Assembly: GCA_001460835.1 (NCBI GenBank)
Contig: CYKH01000812.1
Span: 17,802-67,655, forward strand
DNA: 49,854 bases
Source: Bodo saltans
Lineage: Eukaryota > Euglenozoa > Kinetoplastea > Eubodonida > Bodonidae
Direction: 5' to 3'
Shown here: piece after piece, positions 26,558-36,100 of the stretch
Layout of the letters: the number at the start of each line of letters is the position of its first letter
How positions within the stretch are numbered: position 1 is the first letter of the stretch
Position numbers and translations under genes: made by a program
The notes under the pieces: model-generated
Seen by the model: the letters and a program-made list of their open reading frames with translations, nothing else
Database searches by the model: none
What the model was told of the DNA's origin: nothing

Positions 26558-26587
26558 TGTTTGGCACACTATTGTTTGGGACACTAT
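26558..26587 (+). repeat. 15-base tandem repeat in a 3' region
   Basis: Two adjacent 15-base units starting TGTTTGG, with one base difference, followed by a five-base partial copy. They lie just after the stop of the 1,274-aa gene, in its likely 3' untranslated region. Confidence 0.8.
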
Positions 26588-26664
26588 TGTTTCTTTGTAG
26601 AATTGTTCATTATGATTAACACCTCTGTGGGGCACTGACTGAGATCAGCACCATGGTGACGTAC

Positions 26665-26688
26665 TGTGCTTCCTTAACTTTCTTGCAG
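26665..26688 (+). promoter_or_regulatory. Trans-splice acceptor of the TraB-like gene
   Basis: A CT-rich run ends in TCTTGCAG with the AG at 26687-26688, 20 bases before the ATG at 26709. Confidence 0.6.
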
Positions 26689-26708
26689 AACATAGGGAAG
26701 GCATCTTC

Positions 26709-28016
26709 ATGAATTTTCTTGGCGATGTGTGGCGACACAGTTTCCCTCGAGGCTTGCGTTACTGTAAGCAGTGCCTCATTCTTCACTCAACGCTAACATC
26801 TATTACCAAACGCTATAAACATAAGCGCTTCATTCCAAGGCGTGAGCTGCAAGACGCCGTCGATAGCTTTGTCCCGATGCCTGGCGCTCCCCTTCTGTGC
26901 CTCCCTATTGTTCGGCATGTATTATTAATCCGGCTGATCAACGCTGTCCGATCTTCTGTTTTTGGTCGTCCAGCTTGGCTCTTCACGCTGAGTGTTGCCA
27001 AGGAGCACAAGAAAGTGAAGGAGTGGTTAGAGGCCGACCTGAAGCGCATCAATAATAGAAAGTTGGAGAAGTTCGTTGACCGAGACGTATTTCAAAGAGA
27101 GGTTCTTGGCACCTTTCACGTCGCTGCGATGTACCACCGTGCATTCCGCTATGGTATGTGCCTGTGTGTAGTACTTATTGGTATTGTCTTGGCGGAGCTA
27201 CTGTTTGCTGAGTGGCTTAACATCTACCTCAGATACTGGCGTGGGATGGACGATGAGAAAATTCTAGCGTACTTCAGAGAAGTCACCGAGCGTCACACTG
27301 TCAGTGATGTTCCGGCCGCATACGCCAGCAAGCTTCCTCCTCCATGTGCGTTGATACAAGAGGGCGGAACGAAGAGATACTCCGTCGAGGTTTGCGAGTT
27401 TATTGCACCCGACGATTCGAAGAGAGTGGTGCTCATCCCCACACCATGCGTTGGAGAGCGCTCATTCTTTGAGGCTGTGGGTGCAATTGCACGCAAATCC
27501 GATGCCCTGATATTGGAGGGGGTACCAGATGCAGACCTCAACCGCGTCGCGCCGATGATTCTTCTGCCAATGCGCGAGCCCACATTTGGGTCTTTCAATC
27601 TTCACCACAAATACTACGATATTGTGCATGGAAACAAGCACGAACCACCAAAGTTATGTGCATCTGCGAGTGAGTCTCAAGTGACAAAGTTTGTCGCCCA
27701 ATCTTTGGTCCCGATGACTCTTCGCCACATTTTGCTCCCCAGCTTAGTTTCTGGATCCAAAGCGGAAGCGAAGAATGGCTGGGCTCACTTGAAGGAGCTG
27801 CTGGAAGACGATGATATGTTGCGAAAGAATCCAAAACGCCCTGACAACACCGACGGGCATTACACGATTTGCGTTCCATGGACGGTGGGGCAAATTGTGA
27901 ACTTAGAGGCGAGTTTGTTGAAGCTTGGATACCGCCTTCGTCGCCACTATGCACTTCCGTGGCTAACAGAGGACTTTATGGGAGAGAATTTCCTTGGCCG
28001 CAACGCGGTGAAATAG
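26709..28016 (+). CDS. Divergent TraB/TIKI-like membrane protein
   Basis: A 435-aa protein. The first 140 residues are basic and could include a mitochondrial targeting signal. A hydrophobic segment at about 146-172 (CLCVVLIGIVLAELLFAEW) is a probable transmembrane helix. The region after it suggests the TraB/TIKI fold: VVLIPTPCVGERS at about 239-251, where TraB proteins have a GTxH strand-turn; ALILEG after one helix, where they have an acidic VxxE strand; and YTICVPWTVGQIVNLEASLL at about 386-405, where they have a GxxHxxGI-like strand and helix. The conserved histidines are absent, so it would not be an active hydrolase. The fold assignment is my inference from pattern only. The gene itself is well supported by its length and acceptor. 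Confidence 0.45.
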   Translation: MNFLGDVWRHSFPRGLRYCKQCLILHSTLTSITKRYKHKRFIPRRELQDAVDSFVPMPGAPLLCLPIVRHVLLIRLINAVRSSVFGRPAWLFTLSVAKEHKKVKEWLEADLKRINNRKLEKFVDRDVFQREVLGTFHVAAMYHRAFRYGMCLCVVLIGIVLAELLFAEWLNIYLRYWRGMDDEKILAYFREVTERHTVSDVPAAYASKLPPPCALIQEGGTKRYSVEVCEFIAPDDSKRVVLIPTPCVGERSFFEAVGAIARKSDALILEGVPDADLNRVAPMILLPMREPTFGSFNLHHKYYDIVHGNKHEPPKLCASASESQVTKFVAQSLVPMTLRHILLPSLVSGSKAEAKNGWAHLKELLEDDDMLRKNPKRPDNTDGHYTICVPWTVGQIVNLEASLLKLGYRLRRHYALPWLTEDFMGENFLGRNAVK

Positions 28017-28090
28017 TTAGCCAAGTTTAGCTACCACTGCGTTGGATATCCAACGCTTAAGATCTCGTTGTACAGAAGTGAACTTGTCAA

Positions 28091-28113
28091 ACTACTTTGC
28101 TCCTCATTGTCAG
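28091..28113 (+). promoter_or_regulatory. Trans-splice acceptor of the DHHC gene
   Basis: A pyrimidine-rich run ends in TTGTCAG with the AG at 28112-28113, 55 bases before the ATG at 28169. Further AGs lie closer to the ATG, including one directly adjacent to it, so heterogeneous use is possible. Confidence 0.45.
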
Positions 28114-28168
28114 CGTGATTAGAAGATAGGACCCATATAGGAAGCGTTTCTAGCGATAGTAGCGACAG

Positions 28169-29251
28169 ATGCCTCGTATCCAGCACCGGAAGATTGGCTT
28201 TTCGCATATGTTCACATGTAGCACTGGCAATGATGTCAGCGACGGTGACAGTGGCCGCAGCTCCGGGATGACGGTCGTTGTTGGCCCAGATTGGAAGGCG
28301 TTGCTCTGCACGGTGGTTCTTGTCGTCGGGTCCACGATTATTTACGTCGGACGAAGCAGTCAGTCCACCGGACGAAGTGTCCTGGTGTCCCTACTTGCTG
28401 TCAACACGCTGGGGCTCCTCCTGCGCTGCGCATTGACAGAGCCAGGGATCATCCCCGTGCAGCCGCTACCAAACTCACTCCCACCGATGACCGTACGAGA
28501 GGCGAGCAGTGACCTTGGGGGTGGCCTTGTTGCCGTGGAACGACGCTGGTGTACTGCGTGCAACCTCTACCGCCCCCTTCGAACGGTCCACTGCCGCTTT
28601 TGTAACGTGTGCATCCTTCGACGAGACCATCACTGCCCGTGGACGGGTACCTGCGTTGGTGAGCGCAACTACCGCTACTACGTGGGCTTTATTCTGTCCG
28701 CGTTAGTGTCTGCCACCGTCATCGTTGTGGGTTCCTTGTGGGACTTTTACGTCGCGTGCCACCGATGGAAGTCCGCGAACCCCTCGGATGAGTGGGCGGA
28801 TGTGCTGCGGGGAGGCATCCGACATTTTGGTGTTCTCGGTGTGGTAGTGTTCCTCATCGGCATCATGGCTTGCGTGATGCTCCTCAACCTCGTCTTCTTT
28901 CACTGGTACCTTCTCCGGCATAATGCGACAACGAGCGAAGAGAACAAGGGTGGGGCATACGCCCAACACCCGTTTAGTTCCGGTAACCGTTGGCTGAATA
29001 TCAAGAGCGTGCTGTTCGGTTTCCCCACTCCCTCCTTACTGGGACGGCAAGGACATGTGAAGCTGCTTGAGGTCCTAGCTGTGAAGCCTATTGACATGGA
29101 GGAGGAGGGGCGGATTGAAGTGGACAGTCAGCCACTGCCAAGCCCGAAGAGTCCAGCAGCTGTGATTGAAATGGAGCCTGTCGACATGTCAGATGCATCA
29201 GAGAAACTTCCGAATGTCAGTGACGCGTCGAAGTATTCAGGACCCGCATGA
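28169..29251 (+). CDS. DHHC-type palmitoyl-acyltransferase
   Basis: A 360-aa S-acyltransferase that attaches palmitate to cysteines of membrane proteins. The cysteine-rich domain reads WCTACNLYRPLRTVHCRFCN, with the catalytic DHHC at 153-156 inside RRDHHCPWTGTCVG. Four transmembrane helices are predicted, at about 44-62, 70-88, 173-197 and 218-245, with the DHHC loop between helices 2 and 3 on the cytosolic side. The family's TTxE motif is present as TTSE at about 253, followed by HPFSSG and NIKSVLFG, as in other members. The tail is acidic with SP sites. The compartment and substrates are unknown. The last codons and stop are part of a 19-base near-exact repeat. Confidence 0.93.
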   Translation: MPRIQHRKIGFSHMFTCSTGNDVSDGDSGRSSGMTVVVGPDWKALLCTVVLVVGSTIIYVGRSSQSTGRSVLVSLLAVNTLGLLLRCALTEPGIIPVQPLPNSLPPMTVREASSDLGGGLVAVERRWCTACNLYRPLRTVHCRFCNVCILRRDHHCPWTGTCVGERNYRYYVGFILSALVSATVIVVGSLWDFYVACHRWKSANPSDEWADVLRGGIRHFGVLGVVVFLIGIMACVMLLNLVFFHWYLLRHNATTSEENKGGAYAQHPFSSGNRWLNIKSVLFGFPTPSLLGRQGHVKLLEVLAVKPIDMEEEGRIEVDSQPLPSPKSPAAVIEMEPVDMSDASEKLPNVSDASKYSGPA

Positions 29252-29290
29252 CCACCAGCATAGGACAGACGGTACTCAGGACCCGCATGA
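29233..29290 (+). repeat. 19-base repeat pair spanning a stop codon
   Basis: The 19 bases at 29233-29251, which include the DHHC gene stop, recur with one mismatch at 29272-29290, 39 bases downstream. The second copy lies in the 3' untranslated region. Confidence 0.9.
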
Positions 29291-29411
29291 AGTCATACAA
29301 TCGATTTGCTTAAAAAAGGAATCACGAAGCGTCACCGTAACCACTTATTATTATTATTACTGACGATATTTTTCCTTGACGCTTTCGTTATCAGTAAGGT
29401 TTAGATTGGAG

Positions 29412-30287
29412 ATGGCCACAGCTGCTGTTGTATCGAGCGGTAACGTACTACCATGGGCAACGGCGCCGTATATTCTTCGTGCCTCATTTAAAGATCAGTA
29501 TTTATCAGAGACGCTGCTGGGTGAACCTCTACAAGAGGCGATCAATGTTCTCTTTGGCGCACGGATCGCGAATCAACACGACACGAAGATTGCCCAAGCT
29601 GCAGTGTTCCTTTATTATTTCGCTTCGAGTGTGGTGGGAGGTCAGACGCCTGGGGAGGAGTACTGTGATACGTTGTGCGTGTCGCCAGGCAGCAGGTTCA
29701 TCACCCCTACCACGAAGTTGCGAAAGTTGTGCCTCGCGGTGCTCCTGGCCACACAACCAACGGTGCTCATGTGGATTGCGCAGAAGTGCTTCCCAGCGTA
29801 CTCCCACACCAACGTCGTGTTGGTCATGAAGCGATTGTCGAACGCCCTCTTCTATTTATCGGAGTTGTACGTGAGCATTCCGCACCGTATCTGCCGCGTG
29901 CAGTACGTGTCCACCCATCGCCGCCAAGGTACCTCAGGGAGCCCAGGGAGCTACACCCGCTACGGTGTCCTCATTCTGTTGGAGCTGTTGATCTCGTGGT
30001 GGCTGAGTCGCCGGCAGCCAAACACTGAAGTGAACCGCGGCCCCGGCCAAGGAGAGGACCCCGAGGACAGCAATGAGGACGAGGTGACTGATGCGGTGAC
30101 GGGGCACTGCACATTGTGCCTTGGGGGAAGGAAGTATCCAACAGCGACCAGCTGCGGCCATATTTATTGTTGGAAGTGCATCAGCGGGTGGATCCGCAGC
30201 AACCCAAGTGCTGCCTGTCCCATTTGTCGTCAACATCTCTCCCTCAAGCACTTGACCCCGCTTGCTCATTACGTTGCAAGTACTTGA
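29412..30287 (+). CDS. PEX10: Peroxin-10, RING ubiquitin ligase of the glycosome membrane
   Basis: A 291-aa membrane RING protein. The PEX10 pattern includes LGEPLQEA near the N-terminus, GEEYCDTL in the middle, IPHRICRVQYV and RYGVLILLELLISW. The C-terminal RING (about 232-275) reads CTLCL, then TSCGHIYCWKC, then CPIC, giving C3HC4, as in all PEX10 proteins. With PEX2 and PEX12 it ubiquitinates the cycling import receptor PEX5. An acidic linker separates the membrane part from the RING. The start is the ATG at 29412; the open frame upstream begins at a TTG and lies over the acceptor (AG 29393-29394). The partner PEX2 lies upstream in the same unit. Confidence 0.88.
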   Translation: MATAAVVSSGNVLPWATAPYILRASFKDQYLSETLLGEPLQEAINVLFGARIANQHDTKIAQAAVFLYYFASSVVGGQTPGEEYCDTLCVSPGSRFITPTTKLRKLCLAVLLATQPTVLMWIAQKCFPAYSHTNVVLVMKRLSNALFYLSELYVSIPHRICRVQYVSTHRRQGTSGSPGSYTRYGVLILLELLISWWLSRRQPNTEVNRGPGQGEDPEDSNEDEVTDAVTGHCTLCLGGRKYPTATSCGHIYCWKCISGWIRSNPSAACPICRQHLSLKHLTPLAHYVAST

Positions 30288-30360
30288 GCTTACAATGTCC
30301 TGGAAGTGAACATGTTTTGAATCACCTTGTGCATGAACACTCTCACTACAATGTTTTTTA

Positions 30361-30382
30361 CTTTGTCACGATTTTTTTGAAG
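30361..30382 (+). promoter_or_regulatory. Trans-splice acceptor of the LRR/EF-hand gene
   Basis: A T-rich run with a block of seven Ts ends at AG 30381-30382, 38 bases before the ATG at 30421. Further AGs between the two (CCAG, GCAG) are possible alternatives. Confidence 0.45.
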
Positions 30383-30420
30383 CAACAAATTTTGTGCCAG
30401 CAGAACCAGAACTATCGAAC

Positions 30421-32466
30421 ATGGCCCTCGAGCGTGCTGAGCGCATCTTAACCCAAAATACGCGGACGGACGAGGCAAATCTCGAAGGCCTTGGCCTTAC
30501 GACGATTGCTCCACTGCTGCCGCTGTTTGCTCAAATGACGCGCCTTCGTCGCTTGCGGCTCAGTCGTAACGCCCTCACGTCGCTCCCCGAAGACCTCTCG
30601 GCACTCCGCAACCTTGAGTCGCTTGACCTCACTGGCAACCCAATTGCCGGGCTCAGCTCCATCCTTAGCGGTCTTCAGTGCATTCCCAACTTGAAGCATC
30701 TCAACGTTGATTTGCCATTTGAAAGCGAGGAAGATGAGGTGATTGTCACTCTCTCCTCGTTGGAAAGTTTCAACGGGACTTCCCTCACCGATGCGGATGA
30801 CGACGCCCCACCCGCAAGCAACGCAACGCAAACAAGAAGCGCCATTCCCCAGGCGTGGGTGAACGACGCGAAGCCCTCTCAGACACACACGACCAGTGTC
30901 TCCGCCAAGACCCGGTGGGAGGAGTCTGATACAGTGCAGATCCAGCGTCTTCACCAAGCTGTGAGCAGCCTCAGTGGTCGACCTGTCTCGAAACAGGAGT
31001 TTGATGACTACACGCGTAGCGTCGTCGGTCATCTGCACAGCATCGTTGCGTCTGAGGAAGACCCCCTTCGTCGTGAGGCTGAGATTTACAAGTCCAAGAA
31101 GATTTTGTTCGAGTATTGCTTCGAGGAGGCTGTCCGTGCCGCGCAGCGTGCTGACCCTGCTCTCGGTCAGGTGCTGTCACTCGTGCAGGACTCGTACAGC
31201 GGACTGCTGAACAATTACGATCGGTTGGTGAAGAACATTGTCGAGACGAAGGAGAAGAAAATTGAGGCAATGCGTATCGACCTGCAGGGCGCCATCCAGG
31301 AGATTGAGGGGCTTATGCAGCAGCTCGAAGCCAAGGGTGCTCAGGGAGGAGATACTGCGTCGTCGGCCCGCTACGATGGAGAGCGCCGCAAGTTCACCGA
31401 GGAGATTGGATGGCTCCGGACTGAAAATGAAAAGTTACAGACTCGAATTCGTCAACTTGAGCTTAGCCGTCAGGGTGCACCATCCGCCAGCCCCAGTGCG
31501 GGTGCTCGTGCACTCAGTGCAGGCACGTTTGGCGCACAGAGCACCGACCGCACCGGCCAATCTCCTGCGCGCCACGCTCCCCCCGCTCTTGGCTCCAAAG
31601 TGCTGACGTTGCGTCAATTGCGTGACACCGTCGAAGACATCTACGCCTCCAAGTCCAAGTACGACATCAAGTGTGCAGAGACGCACCTGCCCCGTGAGAC
31701 AATGGAGCAACACATGTACACGTACCTCAACCAGCGCTATGGCCTCAAGCACATCATCCTCGAGTGGGCGACTGCTATCATCCAGGGCATCAAGAAGTTC
31801 TCGGCGGAGGACAACGATGTGGCGGTGTTTGGCAAAATTCTTCGCAATGAGGTGGATGAGGAGTTCCGGTTTGTGCAGCGACAGTTAAAGGAGACGGTGC
31901 ACGAGCTACTGCGGGTGTATGTCAAAGGCAAGAAACCCCTCAAGGGCGACGAGGAGATCCAACAGATGGTGCGCAAGAAGGTCAACGGTAACATCCTGGA
32001 GGAGGAGTGGGTGGATATTGTGAAGTACATGTACAACAACGAAGATGCGGTGACCATCATTATGCGAATCCGTGATATTCTGAAACACCAGGCCCAGCCA
32101 CGCCGCACCCGACGCACTGCTGTGCCGACCACACGAAGCCAGGCTGCTAAAGAAGAGGAGCCGGTGCTTCTGTCGTACAACGAGTTCATCCGCATTCTAT
32201 TAGATTTCCAGCTTGAGGGACACGAGCGCTTCCTGAGCAGATTTGTCCGTGTGTTCAAGCAGCACGACACTGATCGCAACGGAATTGTGAATGAGCAAGA
32301 GTTCCGTGCCATCTTGCGCTCCGTGGATCCTGCGAAGTCTGAGGAGGATGTCTCAGCGCTCTTAGACCTTATTGACCCCAACAACAACCAGTTGATCAAC
32401 TTCTCAGAATGCGTGACATTCCTTAGCGCAGAACTGGTGAAGATGATGCGTGAGGAGGGTGTCTAA
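30421..32466 (+). CDS. Leucine-rich repeat, coiled-coil and EF-hand protein
   Basis: A 681-aa protein. Leucine-rich repeats of the SDS22 type fill about 20-125 (LRRLRLSRNALTSLPEDL, then LESLDLTGNPI). Helical and coiled-coil sequence runs at about 250-350. A well-ordered helical domain at about 390-550 includes LPRETMEQHMYTYLNQRYGL. Two EF-hands end the protein: loop 1 at 616-627 (DTDRNGIVNEQE, canonical) and loop 2 at 651-662 (DPNNNQLINFSE, with Q where glycine is usual). Calcium binding is likely at the first. The combination suggests a flagellar or cytoskeletal calcium-responsive protein, which is an inference; I do not know a named family for the central domain. Confidence 0.75.
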   Translation: MALERAERILTQNTRTDEANLEGLGLTTIAPLLPLFAQMTRLRRLRLSRNALTSLPEDLSALRNLESLDLTGNPIAGLSSILSGLQCIPNLKHLNVDLPFESEEDEVIVTLSSLESFNGTSLTDADDDAPPASNATQTRSAIPQAWVNDAKPSQTHTTSVSAKTRWEESDTVQIQRLHQAVSSLSGRPVSKQEFDDYTRSVVGHLHSIVASEEDPLRREAEIYKSKKILFEYCFEEAVRAAQRADPALGQVLSLVQDSYSGLLNNYDRLVKNIVETKEKKIEAMRIDLQGAIQEIEGLMQQLEAKGAQGGDTASSARYDGERRKFTEEIGWLRTENEKLQTRIRQLELSRQGAPSASPSAGARALSAGTFGAQSTDRTGQSPARHAPPALGSKVLTLRQLRDTVEDIYASKSKYDIKCAETHLPRETMEQHMYTYLNQRYGLKHIILEWATAIIQGIKKFSAEDNDVAVFGKILRNEVDEEFRFVQRQLKETVHELLRVYVKGKKPLKGDEEIQQMVRKKVNGNILEEEWVDIVKYMYNNEDAVTIIMRIRDILKHQAQPRRTRRTAVPTTRSQAAKEEEPVLLSYNEFIRILLDFQLEGHERFLSRFVRVFKQHDTDRNGIVNEQEFRAILRSVDPAKSEEDVSALLDLIDPNNNQLINFSECVTFLSAELVKMMREEGV

Positions 32467-32671
32467 TTGGATGTTATCTCTTTGTTGAGAATGATTGTAT
32501 GATCTAGAAACCCACAATCCTGTACGCCGCTTGTACGCACAACATTGAAAGTGCCACGTATCCACAACAATATTTAATCATGCCTTTTGTGCTGATATCG
32601 TCAATGAAATCTGTAAACTGTGCTGTGTTGCTTCTCCTCGTTGATTAGACCACCCCAATAAAACACTTTCT

Positions 32672-32938
32672 ATGGCGCTCTGCACCATGTCACAATTCGT
32701 CTTCACAGATGAGGAGGATGGGCTAGAGGAACTTCTCAAGAGTAGTGAGACAATGTTGAATGAGATAGACTGTCTCCGCAAAGAGCTCCCCATTCTGCGA
32801 GCTCGCGTTCAACGAGCCCAAGAGGAGTACGATGCACTCGAAGAACAAGAGAAGTTACGTTGGCAAGAAATGGAACAAAAGGCCAAAGCCGATCGCGCAT
32901 TAACTATTCAGCGCAACCTCAACTTGAAGTTTTTCTAG
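32672..32938 (+). CDS. Small coiled-coil protein, 88 aa
   Basis: An 88-aa protein that is acidic at the start (FTDEEDGLEEL) and then nearly continuous charged coiled coil to the end. It has no membrane segment or known motif. A second in-frame ATG at 32687 would give 83 aa. The acceptor is AG 32647-32648 after a CT-rich run, 23 bases before the ATG. Because it has its own acceptor, a single clean frame and about 165 bases before the next gene, I treat it as real. It lies immediately upstream of the dynein heavy chain, which may be chance. Small coiled-coil subunits are common in flagellar and vesicle-linked complexes, but no assignment is possible. Confidence 0.6.
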   Translation: MALCTMSQFVFTDEEDGLEELLKSSETMLNEIDCLRKELPILRARVQRAQEEYDALEEQEKLRWQEMEQKAKADRALTIQRNLNLKFF

Positions 32939-33102
32939 CATCACCATTGTGTCTCTTCACAATTTCGTGAACAGTCTTCACATTCATTTCATATTTTTTT
33001 CCTCTAATTGGTGGCAACATTGAATGCGTTTGCTGGAATAATAAACATCGTGCGGCACAAATATTTTTTTCCCGTTGAGTCATTTCTAAGAGATTCTGTG
33101 AG

Positions 33103-36100
33103 ATGTTGCGGTACAACAAAGCCGTTGAGAACATTCAGTTTCGATTCGCAGATGCGATGCGCTCGATGGATCCGCGGTTTGACCTAGAGTCCATTGAGGC
33201 GGTCATGACGCGGGACCAGTACATGCCTCATGTCGACAAGTTCCTGCTAGGGTCCCCAAAAGTTCCTGCGCTGTTCCTGCTCGTCTCCGACTTGCTGTGG
33301 AGCACAACGGAGCAAGATGATGACGATGGGGAGGCGGTCCACCTTGATAGGATCATGTTCACCTCGAAGATCACGAATGCTACGGGGGTGGCCGCTATTG
33401 TGTACGCTGTTCGAGTGCCGAATCCCCACAATCCCTCCGATGCGACGCAAAGCGGCCGAGACGGGGCGCTCGTGGACGTGGGAACAGAGGTCCTGTTCGG
33501 CGTGCTGCAGAACAACCCGGTGGAGGAGTTTGTCGCCCTAGCTCGTGATATTTTGATTCCTATTGGTGTACAATGCCACCAACTCACTGTCCAGGATTTC
33601 GCCAAACGGAGTGCGGTGGATGACATGGTCAGCAACTCGCGTAAGTCTGGGGGCGGTGAGGGCTCGATTGGAAACGTGAACCGTTCGCTCAGGACGCTGA
33701 TGGGCTATTCCTCTGAGCGCTCCCGAGAGAAGACTACCACCGCAGTGGAATCGTTTTACAGCAGTGCCCGGGCCTCAGTAGACAACATTGATCGGCTGGA
33801 TCGTGACAAGGAGCAGTTGGTAGGTTTTGTCCTGGAAGACCCTCAGGGTATTTTGAGGCGAGTGCAGCCAACGTCGACAGGCATCGAGCGTGCTGCAAAG
33901 GACCCCATTGTGGCGGAGTACACAACGCAACTCTTTGCTACGTGGATTAACTACGCACGTCAACATGGCGACCGAGATTCTATTAGCGGGTTTTACCCAA
34001 TTGTCACAGAAGATCGCGTCCAGCAGCCACATATGCGTGAGGGGGCATCTGGGCTGCCGACCCCTGCACAACATGCCCTTACCATTCCGAAGATGGCGGA
34101 TTCTGTGCGGCTTTCGGCTGTGTCTGCCGCAGATCCCACCATCGACCCGTCAGAGGCCACCTACCAGCTGGTAGCGCTTGACCCACCGCGCCAGTACGAC
34201 TTTCAGCGCCTCCCTGAAAGTTATGGGCCACTGACAGAACTGTCACACTGGAAGTCCTTCGAGCTGCACGTGCAACACTTGTACGACTCCAGGTCTAGCC
34301 GGGATGTGGCGACCCTTGAGGCGATCCTTGAGCGTTGCAACCCCACGCTGCACTCGGTATGGGTTGCCACGGTGAAGAGATTGCAGACGAGCTACCGCAA
34401 CGCAAAGGAGGTAGTCATGTACTTCAGCTCCTTGTCAAGGTGCTTCGAGCCGCTGTACAGCTTGGAGCCAGCTCAGTGCGTGCACCACATGCGTGACGTG
34501 GTGAAGGCGCTGACCAACATTCGCGATGTGATTCCCCACTACCGCAGAACGGACCACATGCAGCAGTTAGTGCAGTCGGTGTCCCACCAGTTGGTCTCTG
34601 CCTGCAAGCAGTCCATTCGGTCTTTGGGAAGAGTCTGGGAACAATCAGAGAACACTGTGCAGCTGCAACGTCTCTTGCGTAAGTTTACAGAAGCCATGTC
34701 TTTGTGCCGAATGTTTCAAGATATTCTATCCGACACTGCCATGTACTCCGAGCTTGACGAATTGTGCATCTTTGGAAAGCTGGAGCTGTTCTGCTCTCGT
34801 CTCAACAAGCTCTCCAACCTCTTCAGCATTGTGAGAGTGTTCCGAACGCTTGAGGAGTACCACCTAGGCGACGGCATCGCTCCAATTTTGTCAACATTCT
34901 TCGGCATTTTTGAAGATCTTCGACGAAAGAGTGGAGACTCACTGGACTACACCAAACCATCGTTTGATAAAGATTATTTAGATTTTGTGAACAAAGTTGC
35001 AGACGTCGACTGCAGTCTTCAGGTGTACGTCAACTCGTGCTTTGAGGATGTCCCCAACACGACCTCAGCATTGGAATTGTTAAAGAAGTTTTCACTGCTG
35101 GTCACTCGACCAACTCTGCGAGCTGACCTGCAGGCCAAATACTTACTCTTATTTCAGCGGTTCGGGACAGAGCTGGAGGCGGTGCAGCGCATTTACGAGC
35201 AGAGCAAATCGCAACCATTAGTGATGCGCAATGCTCCGCCTGTGGCAGGTCGAATGCTGTGGGTACGGCAGCTGCACCAACGCATTGAGGTGCCGATGAA
35301 AATATTTCAGGAAAGCCAATCGATGGTCTCCCACCAACGTGATACTGCCAAGATCATCCGCCTGTACAACCGCGTTGCCCTCGCGTTGACGGAGTACGAG
35401 CAATATTGGCTACAGACGTGGCAACGTGCAGTTGAGATGACAACAGACGGTCTGAAGGCCACCGTCTTAGTGGCTGAGGGCGACGGAAAGTATTCCTATG
35501 TTGTCAACCTTGACCCTAGCGTTGCGGTGATGGCACGCGAAGCTCGTTGGATTGTATCGCTCGGACTTCAAATCCCCTCCGTTGCTGCTGACCTACTTCG
35601 ATGTCGTGCGGCGGCACACGCCGTTGCGATTGGCCAATGCGTTCGTTGGTACGATGAGTCCATCGCTGCGATTCAACGAACGCACGTTGTCGTGTTGCAA
35701 GAGCGCGTTGCCATTGTCCAACATTTATTCCACGCAGCCTGCAGCACCATCACTTGGAACAGTCCACTGTTATCAACCTTTATTCAAGACCTCGCGAATG
35801 CCATCGAGGAACTCGCCGCGTTGATCAAACGACTTAACTCAACGGAAGAGCACTTGATTGACAAGCCAGTGCGTGACGTTGCAGAGACATGCATCGTGCC
35901 GAGGTTCGAGGTGGTGGTGGACGAAAGCGTAAATGCATTCGGCGGGGGCACCGCCATACCCTCAGGCCCTCCTGTGGTGACGCTGGAGGTGATGGTGGAA
36001 CGTATCGCCGAGGCCGCCACCCGCACTCGCAATGACTTTTCCACCAACAATAAAGTGGTTCGTGATGCTGTCATTGATCTATGCTCGCTGATCGACCCAT

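Noticed and set aside
29346-29360. TTA-type microsatellite before PEX10
   Set aside because: It is a short simple repeat in a gap, five units long, with no sign of function beyond pyrimidine-rich spacer.
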